The notes under the pieces are model-generated. The model did not search any database. It saw only the letters and a list, made by a program, of their open reading frames with translations, and was not told where the DNA came from. Of a DNA stretch of 41,380 bases, positions 14,964 through 22,487 are shown one piece after another. The DNA is from DATADF01 sp046263155 (lineage in GTDB: Bacteria > Actinomycetota > CADDZG01 > WHSQ01): positions 1-41,380 of the forward strand of contig JBHELF010000112.1 in the NCBI GenBank assembly GCA_046263155.1. The letters are read 5' to 3'. The position numbers were made by a program, and so were the translations under genes. Each line of letters starts with the position of its first letter. Within the stretch, counting starts at the first letter, position 1.

Positions 14964-16462
14964 CGAACGGTCCGATCCATCTTCCACATATTGCCCACCA
15001 GCCGGACGCGACCCGCGTCTTGCAACATCTCCAGGTGTGCCTGCGCCGAGAAACGCGCAACGGCATGAAGAGCTTGCGGTGTATCCGTGTAGACCGCTAC
15101 CACGATGCCGTCGAGGTCCAGCGGCCCCCCTGCAAGTGATTCGAGGATGGCCGCCTCGCGGCGTGCGCGGTGTTCGAGATAGTCGTCAATAACCCTGGTC
15201 CCCCCGTGCAGCGGACGAAAGTGCGCCGGGTAGATCCGATTTATGTGTAGATCCCTGAGTCGCCTGAGACTCGCCAAGTAATCGGCCATGTTTCCGTCGG
15301 GAGGCGCAATCACTGCCGTGCCCTCCCCGAGGATGTTGTCGCCGGAGAAAAGGCTGGCGGACGACTCCATCCAGAAGCAGAGGTGGTCCGACGCGTGGCC
15401 GGGTGTGTGGAGAGCTCGGAGAGTGGTCCCTCCCACGACAATCTCTTCTTCATCGCCGAGAGTGCGCACCGGGACGCCATCGACTTCGTTATCGCCGAAC
15501 GCCCGCACCGGGGCGCCGCTCTCGCGCGCGAGGCGCTCGGCCCCGCCGATGTGATCCGCATGCCGGTGAGTGATCAGAATGAACGCCACGTCGCCGGCTA
15601 GCTCCCTGAGTGCCCTCATGTAGTCGTCGTCCGTGACGGCCGGGTCAATGACGCACGTGGGTCCCGTCCCGACAACATAAGAGTTCGTTCCCGGGCCGGT
15701 CATCAGGCCGGGATTGGGTGCGAGGACAAGTTGCACCAACGGCGAGAGTCTTGTTGTCAGCACCCGTCCCGGTCCCGTCACTCCTTCATTGCTTAGGGCC
15801 GCAGTGGCTTCGCCCGCAGTCGCGTTGCTGTCGAGGCGCTGCAACATCTCGATCGTGGGGGGCGCCATCACGACGAGGCCTGAACTCAGCTCGGCCAGCG
15901 CCTGGGATGGAGTGACCCAGCGACAGTCTTCGACCTCAGCCGGATCGGGCCGGGGTGTCCACTCTGGCGGTGCCTGAGTGACAAAGAAAACGGTGTCGAA
16001 GCGCACGGGTGCTCCAAGGGGCGTGACCCATCTCCCCGCGGGAACCAAGAGGTCCGTGGCCAGCCGGATGCCGTGTGCGAGACAGGTCTCCAGAAAGTTG
16101 TCGGGCTCTCGGGATGGCCCATCGAGAAGGGGGGTTAGGTCCCCGGTGCCGATGACGAAGCCGACCTCTTCGCACGCCTCGCGCAGCCCGCAAATGAATT
16201 GTGCGAGCGCGTCCTCGCCATCCACCAGCATTTCCCGCGCCTCGGCGGCCGATAGCGTGGACGCCGCCGCCCATCGGGGATCGGAGTCGGCGGGGGCGAC
16301 CGCACCGCCGGGGAACACCACGGCTCCGCCCATGAATCTCAACGATTGGGGGCGCGTCGTAACCAAGACCTCGAGACCGTGATCGCCGTCGCGCAGGATG
16401 ACCAAGGTTGCGGCCCTGCGAGGCGCATCCGGTGCCAGATCATTTCTCGTGGAGAAGCCCAT
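14960..16462 (-). CDS. Nudix hydrolase fused to a metallo-beta-lactamase fold hydrolase
   Basis: The 500-residue protein joins two hydrolases. The N-terminal half (about 10-215) is Nudix-like, with MGGAVVFPGGAV and the box remnant GLREACEEVGF, resembling the NUDT19-type branch with an insertion before the box. The C-terminal half (about 235-500) is a metallo-beta-lactamase fold with THRHADHIGG, TPGHASDH, FSGDNILG and PAHF, followed by a winged-helix tail as in human LACTB2. CoA or nucleotide hydrolysis plus RNA or thioester hydrolysis are possible; the substrate is unknown. ATG 16462 follows a candidate -10 box by six bases, so the mRNA may be leaderless; TTG 16468 is an alternative. It is coupled to the SpoIIE gene. 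Confidence 0.88.
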   Translation of the reverse strand: MGFSTRNDLAPDAPRRAATLVILRDGDHGLEVLVTTRPQSLRFMGGAVVFPGGAVAPADSDPRWAAASTLSAAEAREMLVDGEDALAQFICGLREACEEVGFVIGTGDLTPLLDGPSREPDNFLETCLAHGIRLATDLLVPAGRWVTPLGAPVRFDTVFFVTQAPPEWTPRPDPAEVEDCRWVTPSQALAELSSGLVVMAPPTIEMLQRLDSNATAGEATAALSNEGVTGPGRVLTTRLSPLVQLVLAPNPGLMTGPGTNSYVVGTGPTCVIDPAVTDDDYMRALRELAGDVAFILITHRHADHIGGAERLARESGAPVRAFGDNEVDGVPVRTLGDEEEIVVGGTTLRALHTPGHASDHLCFWMESSASLFSGDNILGEGTAVIAPPDGNMADYLASLRRLRDLHINRIYPAHFRPLHGGTRVIDDYLEHRARREAAILESLAGGPLDLDGIVVAVYTDTPQALHAVARFSAQAHLEMLQDAGRVRLVGNMWKMDRTVR

Positions 16463-16468
16463 GATCAA

Positions 16469-16496
16469 AAGGTATGTTCTCGCCTCGAAAGCTCAA
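16469..16496 (-). promoter_or_regulatory. Candidate promoter of the Nudix-MBL/SpoIIE operon
   Basis: On the minus strand, TTGAGC (16496-16491) and TACCTT (16474-16469) are 16 bases apart, and the ATG (16462) lies six bases after the -10 box. This would give a leaderless transcript. The region overlaps the leader of the divergent SCP2 gene. Confidence 0.4.
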
Positions 16497-16512
16497 CCAC
16501 AAAGGAGGCAAT

Positions 16513-16899
16513 GTGACGGTCAAGTTTCTTTCTGACGAGTGGGCTAAGGAGATGTCGGCGGCACTGAACTCCTCGGAGGACTTCAAGAAAGCAGCCTCGG
16601 GCCAACAGGTGAAACTGCAGCAGGTAGTGACCGATTCGCCCGACGGCGAAACGAAGTACTACTTCACTCTGGATAACGGCACGGTCGACGTCGGGCTGGG
16701 CGAGATATCCGACGCGGAGGCCACCCTCACCCAGAACTACGAGACGGCTGCCGCCATCGCCAAGCAAGAACTCAATGCCACCAATGCATTCATGCAGGGC
16801 AAGCTGAAGATATCCGGCAACATGATGAAGCTCATGCAGCTGCAGGGGGTCTTCAACGCGATGCCCAAGGCAGTCGAAGGCGTGGAGGTTGAGTACTAG
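16513..16899 (+). CDS. SCP2 sterol-binding domain protein
   Basis: The 128-residue soluble protein is a single SCP2-like domain, a hydrophobic-tunnel fold that binds fatty acyl-CoA, sterols or other lipids. It shows YFTLDNGTVDVGLGE and the C-terminal pattern FMQGKLKISGNMMKLMQLQ, the usual SCP2 end. GTG at 16513 is chosen because AAAGGAGG precedes it by five bases; a frame from ATG 16474 would lack a ribosome-binding site. It diverges from the Nudix-MBL gene. Ligand and pathway are unknown; a link with lipid or acyl-CoA metabolism (thiolase, Nudix) is only suggested by proximity. Confidence 0.9.
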   Translation: MTVKFLSDEWAKEMSAALNSSEDFKKAASGQQVKLQQVVTDSPDGETKYYFTLDNGTVDVGLGEISDAEATLTQNYETAAAIAKQELNATNAFMQGKLKISGNMMKLMQLQGVFNAMPKAVEGVEVEY

Positions 16900-16950
16900 T
16901 TAGTAGGACGGCGTCCCACACCGACAGAGGCGGGCGCCCCCGAACAGACC

Positions 16951-17325
16951 CTAGTCGTCGTGCAGAACGGTTACCTTCACGCGGGCGATACCGGCGGAGA
17001 TAAAGCCCAACTGGCGTGCGGCTCGCCGGGAGACGTCGACGATGAAATCCTTGTCGCCGTAGGGGCCCCTATCCTGCACCATCACGGTGACGACGCGACC
17101 GTTGCGCCGATTCTTGACCCGGATCTCCTTTCCGCAAGGCAGATTGCGATGAGCCGCGACCATCTTCCAGGGCCGGTACTTGCCCCCGCAGGCCATGCCC
17201 TCGCCCGAGAGCTCGTTCGAGTAGTAGCGCGCCTTGCCGAAGAGCACTCGGTGGTGGGCGCCGGCCCAGGACAGAGTCATGAGAACCAGGCACGCGCCGA
17301 CGGCAACCGCCCTCGCCAGAATCAT
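16951..17325 (-). CDS. Exported RlpA-like double-psi beta-barrel protein
   Basis: The 124-residue protein has an N-terminal signal peptide (about 1-23, ending near WAGAHH) and one double-psi beta-barrel domain of the RlpA/expansin type. GKARYYSNELSGEGMACGG, AAHRNLPCGKEIRV and VQDRGPYGDKDFIVDVS match the family, and the Asp in QDRGPY corresponds to the catalytic Asp of lytic members. Two cysteines (MACGG, LPCG) could form a disulfide, as in barwin/expansin relatives. RlpA proteins bind or cleave peptidoglycan. The gene begins nine bases after the LVIVD gene's stop with no ribosome-binding site, so translation is probably coupled. Confidence 0.85.
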   Translation of the reverse strand: MILARAVAVGACLVLMTLSWAGAHHRVLFGKARYYSNELSGEGMACGGKYRPWKMVAAHRNLPCGKEIRVKNRRNGRVVTVMVQDRGPYGDKDFIVDVSRRAARQLGFISAGIARVKVTVLHDD

Positions 17326-17334
17326 CGAATGGAG

Positions 17335-18804
17335 CTACGGCTTCTCGAGCTTCAGAGCATCGCCGAGGTTTGAGTTCCCCTCAAGGAACTTGAGCTTTGC
17401 GACCTCGGATTCATAGGGACCTGAGTATTTGAGAACGTAGAAGCCGTTCCGGACGTCGACGACATAGATCAAGCCATCCTTGATGACCGGATAGCTCCAC
17501 ATCACGACCTTGTCACGACCCATGGAGAGGGCCGGGTCTTCCGTGACGACCGCGGGAAGAGGGTCGGGCATGAATGCGGCCGCCTGCACCGGCGCCGAGG
17601 GATTCTTGATGTCGATCGCCTGCAGTCCCTCCGAGTGCCAGGTCACAAACGCAAGGTTGCGTGTCAGCGTCGGGTTGTGCGCCGAATGGCTGGACAGCGT
17701 GTTGCGATCCGGCGGGTTGTCGCCGGAGGAGCAGAAATCCTCTTCGTTTATGGGCAGCTTGAACTCGGAAACGACTTTCGGGAGGACTGGATCCTTGATG
17801 TCGATCACGCGCACCCACCCCCACGGACATCCATGATCCGGCAGTAATCCCGGAATCTGTCCGTAGACCTCGTCCGTCACCAACGCGAAAGGCCGGCCGT
17901 ACAGCTTGACGGCGCTGTGAGCGCCGGGCCCCTCCCAGTCCGGGCGGTCATTCATCGATGTGACGAGCGTGATCTCCGGCTCGGGCAGGCCTTTAGCGAC
18001 CTGCGAGATGTCGGCGACGAGAAAGCCACCCTCCAGATACGCGAGATAGGCACGCTTCCCATCGTTAGAGACCCCGAAAGAGTGCAGCCGGTTGTCACCT
18101 TCCGCGGGGATAACCGTCGACCATTCCGCAATCTCCGTGAACTCACCCTCGCGCGCCTTCGAGATGTCGGCGGCCACCATCTCGCGGCCGCCCGTCCCCG
18201 GAGAAGAGATGTACAGGAGCGCCCTGCCCGCCCGCTTGGGGTCGTCCCACAGGAAGAATTCGTGCGGGGCAACGGTGGGCACGTACTGGGATACGAGCTC
18301 CGGCGCGGCGGCCTTGTCTCCGGAGATGTCGTAGAAGCTGAACGTGTTGCACTCCGCGGGCACTCCGGTTATTCCCTGTCCCACACACACCCTGTCGGTC
18401 CTCGTCTGTGCGGGCACGCAGGCGTGAATGAGGGGGCTGCAATTCGTGGCCAGATCAAGAACGATCAACAGTTCTTGCTCCGGCCAGATGCGCATCTCTC
18501 GTGTCGTGATGCCAACCTGTCCGGGAATCTGATCAACGATCTCGGGAGCCGAAGGATCGGAGATGTCGAGGATCATGACGCCCGTGTTCGGATGCGCGGC
18601 GTCGGTCCGGCTTCCGACGTAGGCATAATCGCCGTGCACAGCGAGCGCGGCGTTCATCCCGCGGTTCATCAACGGGTTGTGCCCGATCAGCTCAAAGGAG
18701 CCGGCGGGTTCCTCTCCTTGCCGCGCCTCCAATCGTGCGTGCGCGGGCGCTAAAAGAGCCGAAAGAAGCGCAAGTGAGCAGACGGCGATGGCTACTCGGC
18801 GCAT
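17335..18804 (-). CDS. Exported LVIVD-repeat (beta-propeller) protein
   Basis: The 489-residue protein has a signal peptide (1-23, ending AHA) and repeats of the LVIVD type seen as blocks of the form 'YAYVGSRT ... VMILDISDPSAPEIV', 'RVIDIKDPVLPKVVSEF', 'LQAIDIKNPSAPVQAAAF' and 'LIYVVDVRNGFYVLKYSG'. Such proteins form seven-bladed propellers on the cell surface; the function is unknown. Several cysteines (for example in LATNCSPLIHACVPA) suggest disulfides outside the cell. A GGAGGT site lies five bases before the ATG. It is followed by the RlpA-like gene and preceded by the CHRD gene on the same strand. Confidence 0.87.
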   Translation of the reverse strand: MRRVAIAVCSLALLSALLAPAHARLEARQGEEPAGSFELIGHNPLMNRGMNAALAVHGDYAYVGSRTDAAHPNTGVMILDISDPSAPEIVDQIPGQVGITTREMRIWPEQELLIVLDLATNCSPLIHACVPAQTRTDRVCVGQGITGVPAECNTFSFYDISGDKAAAPELVSQYVPTVAPHEFFLWDDPKRAGRALLYISSPGTGGREMVAADISKAREGEFTEIAEWSTVIPAEGDNRLHSFGVSNDGKRAYLAYLEGGFLVADISQVAKGLPEPEITLVTSMNDRPDWEGPGAHSAVKLYGRPFALVTDEVYGQIPGLLPDHGCPWGWVRVIDIKDPVLPKVVSEFKLPINEEDFCSSGDNPPDRNTLSSHSAHNPTLTRNLAFVTWHSEGLQAIDIKNPSAPVQAAAFMPDPLPAVVTEDPALSMGRDKVVMWSYPVIKDGLIYVVDVRNGFYVLKYSGPYESEVAKLKFLEGNSNLGDALKLEKP

Positions 18805-18872
18805 TTACACCTCCAGATCGGTAATCCCGGAACCGTTTGTTTCGACGGGACCGGTTGGGGCTCCTGTAAGGA

Positions 18873-18898
18873 AGGCTCTCCCCGGAGGCCGCGAGCCT
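18873..18898. terminator. Hairpin between the CHRD and LVIVD genes
   Basis: A stem AGGCTC/GAGCCT with a 14-base GC-rich loop is followed by CTCTTTTT on the plus strand. The neighbouring genes are on the minus strand, where the tail is only TCC. It may stop or slow CHRD transcription, or act mainly against plus-strand readthrough. Confidence 0.35.
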
Positions 18899-18912
18899 CT
18901 TTTTCGAGCCGG

Positions 18913-19368
18913 CTAACGGCTGAGTTGACCTCGGATCGCGCCAGCGGGGCGCGCGCTGTCGTGGATGTTGACGTAGAAACCCGACGGGTCCTGGAGGATC
19001 CTCAGGATTTCGTCGCGTGTCGCATCGCCGAGGTCGCAACCCGACGCGCTTCCCGTCCCCGCGAAGCTCTGTCCTTCGAACAGGCTGACGGTGATCCCTC
19101 CGTTGTGGCCCGCGGGAGCCTCATGGATGTGAGCCCGCTGCACGGAGCCGTCGAGGTTCTGCCACGTCAGCTCGTAACAGACTTCCTCGTGCCCCGCGTT
19201 CAGAGTGAGTTCGGCGGTCCCGCTTCCATCGGGATCACCGACGCCTGAGGGCATCTCCTCCGCGCCGGACAGAGTCGTTGCCAGGCGACGTCCGTCCGCC
19301 GCTGCGATGGCGGTTGTTGCGACCAGCACTGCTGAGATGGAAACAACAACAAATGTGCTTCGGCGCAT
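18913..19368 (-). CDS. Exported CHRD-domain protein
   Basis: The 151-residue protein has a signal peptide (MRRSTFVVVSISAVLV to about residue 25) and a CHRD domain, named after chordin. The core shows LSGAEEMP, AHIHEAPAGHNGG and the closing pattern NIHDSARPAGAIRGQL, which is very typical. Bacterial CHRD proteins are exported; their function is not established, though metal binding through the two HIH/NIH-type motifs has been suggested for the fold. ATG 19368 is chosen because AGGAGA lies four bases upstream and a signal peptide follows; a longer frame reaches 19530. It probably forms an envelope gene group with the LVIVD and RlpA-like genes. Confidence 0.87.
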   Translation of the reverse strand: MRRSTFVVVSISAVLVATTAIAAADGRRLATTLSGAEEMPSGVGDPDGSGTAELTLNAGHEEVCYELTWQNLDGSVQRAHIHEAPAGHNGGITVSLFEGQSFAGTGSASGCDLGDATRDEILRILQDPSGFYVNIHDSARPAGAIRGQLSR

Positions 19369-19471
19369 CGAGTCTCCTCTCATAGTCGACCCTGCCGGCC
19401 TGTCTCTGACCACTTTCGTCCACTCTGGTTGTACGAGAGTGGGAGCTGGGAAGGATTTACCAGGAACAGCT

Positions 19472-19855
19472 TCAGACCAAACGCGTCGAGTGCGCACGGC
19501 AGAACTCGGGCACAGCTTGGTTGACCTCATGGGGACGCTCGAGGTTGCTGACGTGTCCGCAGTCGGGGATCACGACAAGCTTCGTATCCGGGATTGCCTC
19601 TTCGAACTGGTGCGTCGCCGAGCGGCGAGCGCGCGTCCAGCTCTCCCCAGATCAACAGCGTCGGCACGGCGACGCTAGACAGCAGATCGCGCTGGTCGGC
19701 CTCGGCCATCACCAAGAGTTGGACCCGCACACTCTCTGGGCCGACGTCGGCCGCCATTGCGTCGAGCAGAGTAATGAACTCGGCCGGCGGGTCGCCGGCG
19801 AACAGCCCAGGCAGGGTGGGATCGAACTTCTCCGGGGGGCTGTAAGCCCGTCTGT
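19472..19855 (-). pseudogene. Alpha/beta hydrolase, C-terminal remnant with a frameshift
   Basis: Only the C-terminal part of an alpha/beta-fold hydrolase survives. One frame gives the lid and strand-7 region with VAVPTLLIWGELDARSPL, where the Asp of LDARSPL is the family's acid residue. Near 19615 the reading frame shifts, and the neighbouring frame continues with FEEAIPDTKLVVIPDCGHV and SNLERPHEVNQAVPEF to a TGA at 19474-19472; the His of CGHV is the catalytic base. The N-terminal half with the nucleophile is missing and is replaced by the IS481 remnant. The gene was probably truncated by the transposon or a linked deletion. Confidence 0.75.
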
Positions 19856-20482
19856 CGACTCGATCGTCACGGCCTCTCCGGAGAGGTGACGGCGTGGTAG
19901 CGGTGCTTGAGAATGCTGATGCGACCGGCATGGTCGACCCGTCGTCCGACGACTTTCTTGATGGATTGTGGTTCTTCATCCATCGCGACGTCACCGTCGA
20001 TGACCTCGAGGGACGCCGGTCGTGCGAGCTCGAAGCGCCGGATCGGAGGGACATCGCCGAGGCTCTGGTGTTCACCCAGGCATCGAGACCCATCTGAAGC
20101 TCCTCGATCGTGTCGAAGCTGTTGATCGAGAAGAACTCCTTGCGCATCGTCTTGTGCAGGCGCTCGACCTTGCCGGTGGTGGTCGGGGAATAGGGCGCGG
20201 TGAGCAGATGACGGATGCCGTTGTTAAGACAGATGCGGTCAAACAGCACGTTGGCGGGCTTGCGACCCAGCCGCCCGGTGAACACCTTGCCGTTGTCGGT
20301 CAGGATCTGCTCGGGGATCCCGTGGGTGGCAAGCGCCTCTAAGAGCGCCTCGCAAACTGGACGCGCCGGTGGCGCGTTCCACGACCTTGGCGATCACGCA
20401 GAAGCGGGAGTGGTCGTCGATGCCGGTAACGACCGATAGCTGGGTCCCGTTGCTCAGCCGGACGCTGCCCATGACGTCGATC

Positions 20483-20770
20483 TAGCGTCACTCCCTAGCT
20501 CGGAAAACCGTCCTCGCGAGGCCATCCACGGCTTGACTCGATGAAACGAGTCAGGGAGGTGAGGCATGGGCCAAACGCGAGGCATGGTGCGTCATGAAGC
20601 CAAGCGCCAACGACGGAGAAAGCAGCTGCCCGACCGGTCGTTGATCGTCGGGCTCGACATCGGGAAGCGGCGTCATGCAGCATGGATGATCGATCCCGAG
20701 ACAAGACCACTGGGAAAGTCCAAGGTTCCCGCGACCCCGGCCGGAATCGCAGACATGCTGCATCGGGCGG
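20483..20770 (+). mobile_element. IS110-family fragment inserted in the IS481 transposase gene
   Basis: About 290 bases opposite in strand to the IS481 gene separate its two halves. They comprise about 83 non-coding bases and the first part of an IS110-type transposase. IS110 elements have no classic terminal inverted repeats, so the exact ends are uncertain by several bases. The right part of the element has been lost. Confidence 0.65.
20566..20770 (+). pseudogene. IS110-family transposase, N-terminal fragment
   Basis: The fragment starts at ATG 20566 after GGGAGGTGAGGC and encodes LIVGLDIGKRRHAAWMID, the beginning of the DEDD domain with its first catalytic Asp, then SKVPATPAGIADML. It runs into IS481 sequence near 20770. 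A full IS110 transposase has about 340-400 residues; fewer than 70 remain. Confidence 0.7.
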
Positions 20771-21251
20771 AGCGCGCCCTCTCCCAGCGCTTGTAGTCGT
20801 CACGTCGCCGGCGTCTCGGTTTGGGTTGGATCAACGGGTGGCGCACTAAACAGCGGTAGATCGCGGCCCGCGATGGTGGGTGCTCCAGCTCACGCCGCAG
20901 CTTGTTCAAGATCGTGCGTGGACCCCAGCCCGGACGCGAGCGGCGCAGCTCCACGATACGGGCTTCGATCTCGGGCGCCATCTGGTGGGGACAGCGGTCC
21001 GGCTTAGAGCTCTTGTCGGCGAGCGCTCCGAGGTCGTCGTTCGCGTAGCGCACCAGCCAGCGGTGAAGCGTGCGGCGGTCGACGCCGTAGCGGACGGCCG
21101 TGTCCTTGACGGTGGCCCCGTCGAGCACCTCTCTGACGGCGTCGTAGCGCTGCTCAACCATCGACAGATCCACCAGTGGCACGGCGTCCTCCTTGGCGCT
21201 CGGCTGAGCACAAGTGATGACGCCCGGGGCAGCTAGAAACGTGGATTCAGT

Positions 21252-21355
21252 GAGACACAGGTACCGAGGCCACTGTCGCCCAGGAGCCGGAGCCGGGTCG
21301 CAGAGTGGGACACAGGTACCGAGGCCAATGTGGGACAGAGGTACCGAGCTTTCAC
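21252..21355 (-). repeat. Terminal repeats of the IS481-type element
   Basis: Three direct copies of a motif lie at 21252-21272, 21307-21327 and 21332-21348; the common part on the plus strand is GACA(C/G)AGGTACCGAG. They precede the transposase start and resemble IS481 ends, so they are probably transposase-binding sites. The outer limit (TGTGAAAGC on the minus strand) is about 24 bases from the tRNA-Ala 3' end. Confidence 0.65.
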
Positions 21356-21378
21356 AGCGCGTCGGGGCCAATGGGACG

Positions 21379-21451
21379 TGGAGCGGAGCGGACTCGAACC
21401 GCCGACCCCCTGCTTGCAAAGCAGGTGCTCTACCAACTGAGCTACCGCCCC
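21379..21451 (-). tRNA. tRNA-Ala (anticodon TGC)
   Basis: On the minus strand the acceptor stem is GGGGCGG (21451-21445) with CCGCTCC (21386-21380) and discriminator A. The G3-U70 wobble pair, the identity element of alanine tRNAs, is present. The anticodon arm CTGCT-TTGCAAG region gives anticodon TGC, and the T arm contains GGTTCGAGTCC. No CCA is encoded. The orientation matches dnaA/gyrA, as in mycobacterial alaT. Confidence 0.96.
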
Positions 21452-21797
21452 ATCGAAACATCAGTCTAGCTGCGCAAACGTGCTGGCTCCCCGCTCTTTC
21501 AAGCAGATGCTCTTCTGATCAGACAACGCCTACATACAGCACCTGCCTTTCCCTCGGCGACTAGCAGGTGATCTTCTACGCGTCACCCGCGAATGTTGTG
21601 GCGACCTGGGGCTCGGCGTCGCAACCGAAGCACAACAAGCAGCCGACCCGGACTCTTCGGCATGCCTGTGTGCGGTTGCGGGGAAGAAGCTGGCTCTAGC
21701 GTGTTCGTTGTTCGAGATAATCCCGTAATGGCGCCACAAGCCGCCGGAGGCTTCTGGAGCAATAGTCCGAAAGAACACAAGTCGAAGGGGGGAAGCA
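21452..21797. other. 346-base region without a gene; tRNA-derived repeats
   Basis: No credible gene is seen between tRNA-Ala and the next membrane protein gene. The stretch contains an altered copy of a tRNA-Ala internal sequence (AAGCAGATGCTCT, 21501-21513) and an inverted piece (AGCACCTGC, 21538-21546). A GATAAT hexamer at 21716-21721 could be a -10 box for the gene at 21798, but there is no good -35. Confidence 0.5.
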
Positions 21798-22142
21798 ATG
21801 AAGCGAGCCGCGCTGATCGTGCTCATCATCATGCAGGTTCTGGCGGCCCTCATATCCATCTCCGTCTTCTTCGTCGAAGAGGCGGAACGCTTCGAAAGCG
21901 ACGCGAACGTCCTCATCTCTACCTTCGGCGTCGGGATGGCTTTTTTTGGACTCGTGCTTACCGTTCTCGCCGATAGAGGCAGTCGCGCGGGGTGGACGGC
22001 ATTGTGGTACTGGCCGATCTTCTTCGTGATTCACGTCGCGGCGCTCCAGACGTACGTTCCCGACCTCGTCTTTGCCCTTATCTGGGTGGGAGGCCTATTA
22101 CTTATGCGTCCCGAGCCCGGGGCAACATCGGCGCCCACATAG
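21798..22142 (+). CDS. Small integral membrane protein, unknown function
   Basis: The 114-residue protein starts MKRAALIVLIIMQVLAALIS after an AAGGGGGGAAG ribosome-binding site. It has four hydrophobic stretches (about 4-25, 38-60, 66-84 and 86-102), separated by short loops with acidic residues (VEEAERFE), and a hydrophilic C-terminal tail. I recognise no family. It lies between tRNA-Ala and the toxin-antitoxin pair, that is, inside the segment flanked by the two tRNA-Ala sequences, so it may be part of a mobile or formerly mobile unit. Confidence 0.7.
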   Translation: MKRAALIVLIIMQVLAALISISVFFVEEAERFESDANVLISTFGVGMAFFGLVLTVLADRGSRAGWTALWYWPIFFVIHVAALQTYVPDLVFALIWVGGLLLMRPEPGATSAPT

Positions 22143-22208
22143 CCGTCTTAGTCGCACAAGACGCGAACGCTGATTGAAGCGCAGTCGAGTTTTCGATGCT
22201 ATGCTGCA

Positions 22209-22223
22209 TAAGACTTTGTCTTA
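22209..22223. promoter_or_regulatory. Palindromic operator candidate of the toxin-antitoxin operon
   Basis: The perfect inverted repeat TAAGAC-TTT-GTCTTA ends a few bases before the AGGAGC ribosome-binding site of the antitoxin gene. Ribbon-helix-helix antitoxins usually repress their own operon by binding such short palindromes. Confidence 0.5.
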
Positions 22224-22238
22224 CAGGAGCTGAACGCC

Positions 22239-22487
22239 ATGGCAACCCCGAGGACGTTCACGATTTCGCTGCCTCCCAAGCTTGCCCGGCAGGTCGACAA
22301 GCAAGCTGCCGCGGAAGGGCGGACCCGAAGCGAACTCTTCCGCGAGGCCGTCCGCCAATACATCGTTCGCAGGGAGAGATGGAGGCAGATTTTCTCCTAC
22401 GGTGAGGGTGTCGTCCGCGAGCGCGGACTAACAGCGAAAGACGTAGACCGTGCGGTCGCACAGGAGCGCCGTAAGCGCCGGAGCTAG
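22239..22487 (+). CDS. Ribbon-helix-helix antitoxin (CopG/VapB-like)
   Basis: The 82-residue protein begins with the RHH fold: beta strand RTFTISLPPKL (5-15), helices ARQVDKQAAAEGRTRSELFREAVRQ split by the G-R-T-R-S turn. The C-terminal tail (about 45-82) is rich in R and K and probably wraps the toxin. AGGAGC lies eight bases before the ATG. The stop TAG directly abuts the GTG of the PIN-domain gene, the standard antitoxin-first order. It probably neutralises the toxin and represses the operon through the palindrome at 22209-22223. Confidence 0.85.
   Translation: MATPRTFTISLPPKLARQVDKQAAAEGRTRSELFREAVRQYIVRRERWRQIFSYGEGVVRERGLTAKDVDRAVAQERRKRRS

Larger units (their letters stand above)
19866..21182 (-). 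pseudogene. IS481-family transposase (DDE integrase core), broken
   Basis: The N-terminal part starts at GTG 21182 (AAGGAGG five bases upstream) and has the helix-turn-helix region RYGVDRRTLHRWLVRYA and RRSRPGWGPRTILNKL, ending at DDYKRWERARS. The integrase core resumes at IDVMGSVRLSNGTQ with DDHSRFCVIAKVVERAT, then after a frameshift LTDNGKVFTGR, GIRHLLTAPYSPTTTGKVER and IEELQMGLDAWV, the DDE-domain landmarks. A deletion of about a dozen bases near 20078 removes the usual YNxERPHQ segment, and the frame continues as QSLGDVPPIRRFELA. About five codons (MELWQ in relatives) are missing where the IS110 fragment lies. Confidence 0.8.
19866..21355 (-). mobile_element. Decayed IS481-family insertion sequence, interrupted by an IS110 fragment
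   Basis: A remnant IS481-type element reads leftward. Its 5' end carries three copies of a GACA(C/G)AGGTACCGAG motif (21252-21355), next comes the transposase start (21182), and the integrase core lies at 20482-19866. The open frame is split by foreign DNA at about 20483-20770, by a frameshift near 20368 and by a small deletion near 20078. The 3' terminal repeat is not recognisable; the element passes into the hydrolase pseudogene around 19855-19870. It cannot transpose by itself. Confidence 0.8.

Noticed and set aside
20483..20565. Bridge RNA of the IS110 fragment
   Set aside because: Only about 80 non-coding bases of one end remain; no fold or guide loops could be supported.
21452..21797. 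CRISPR-like repeat array
   Set aside because: The repeats are few, irregularly spaced, in both orientations and derive from tRNA-Ala; there are no spacers or cas genes.
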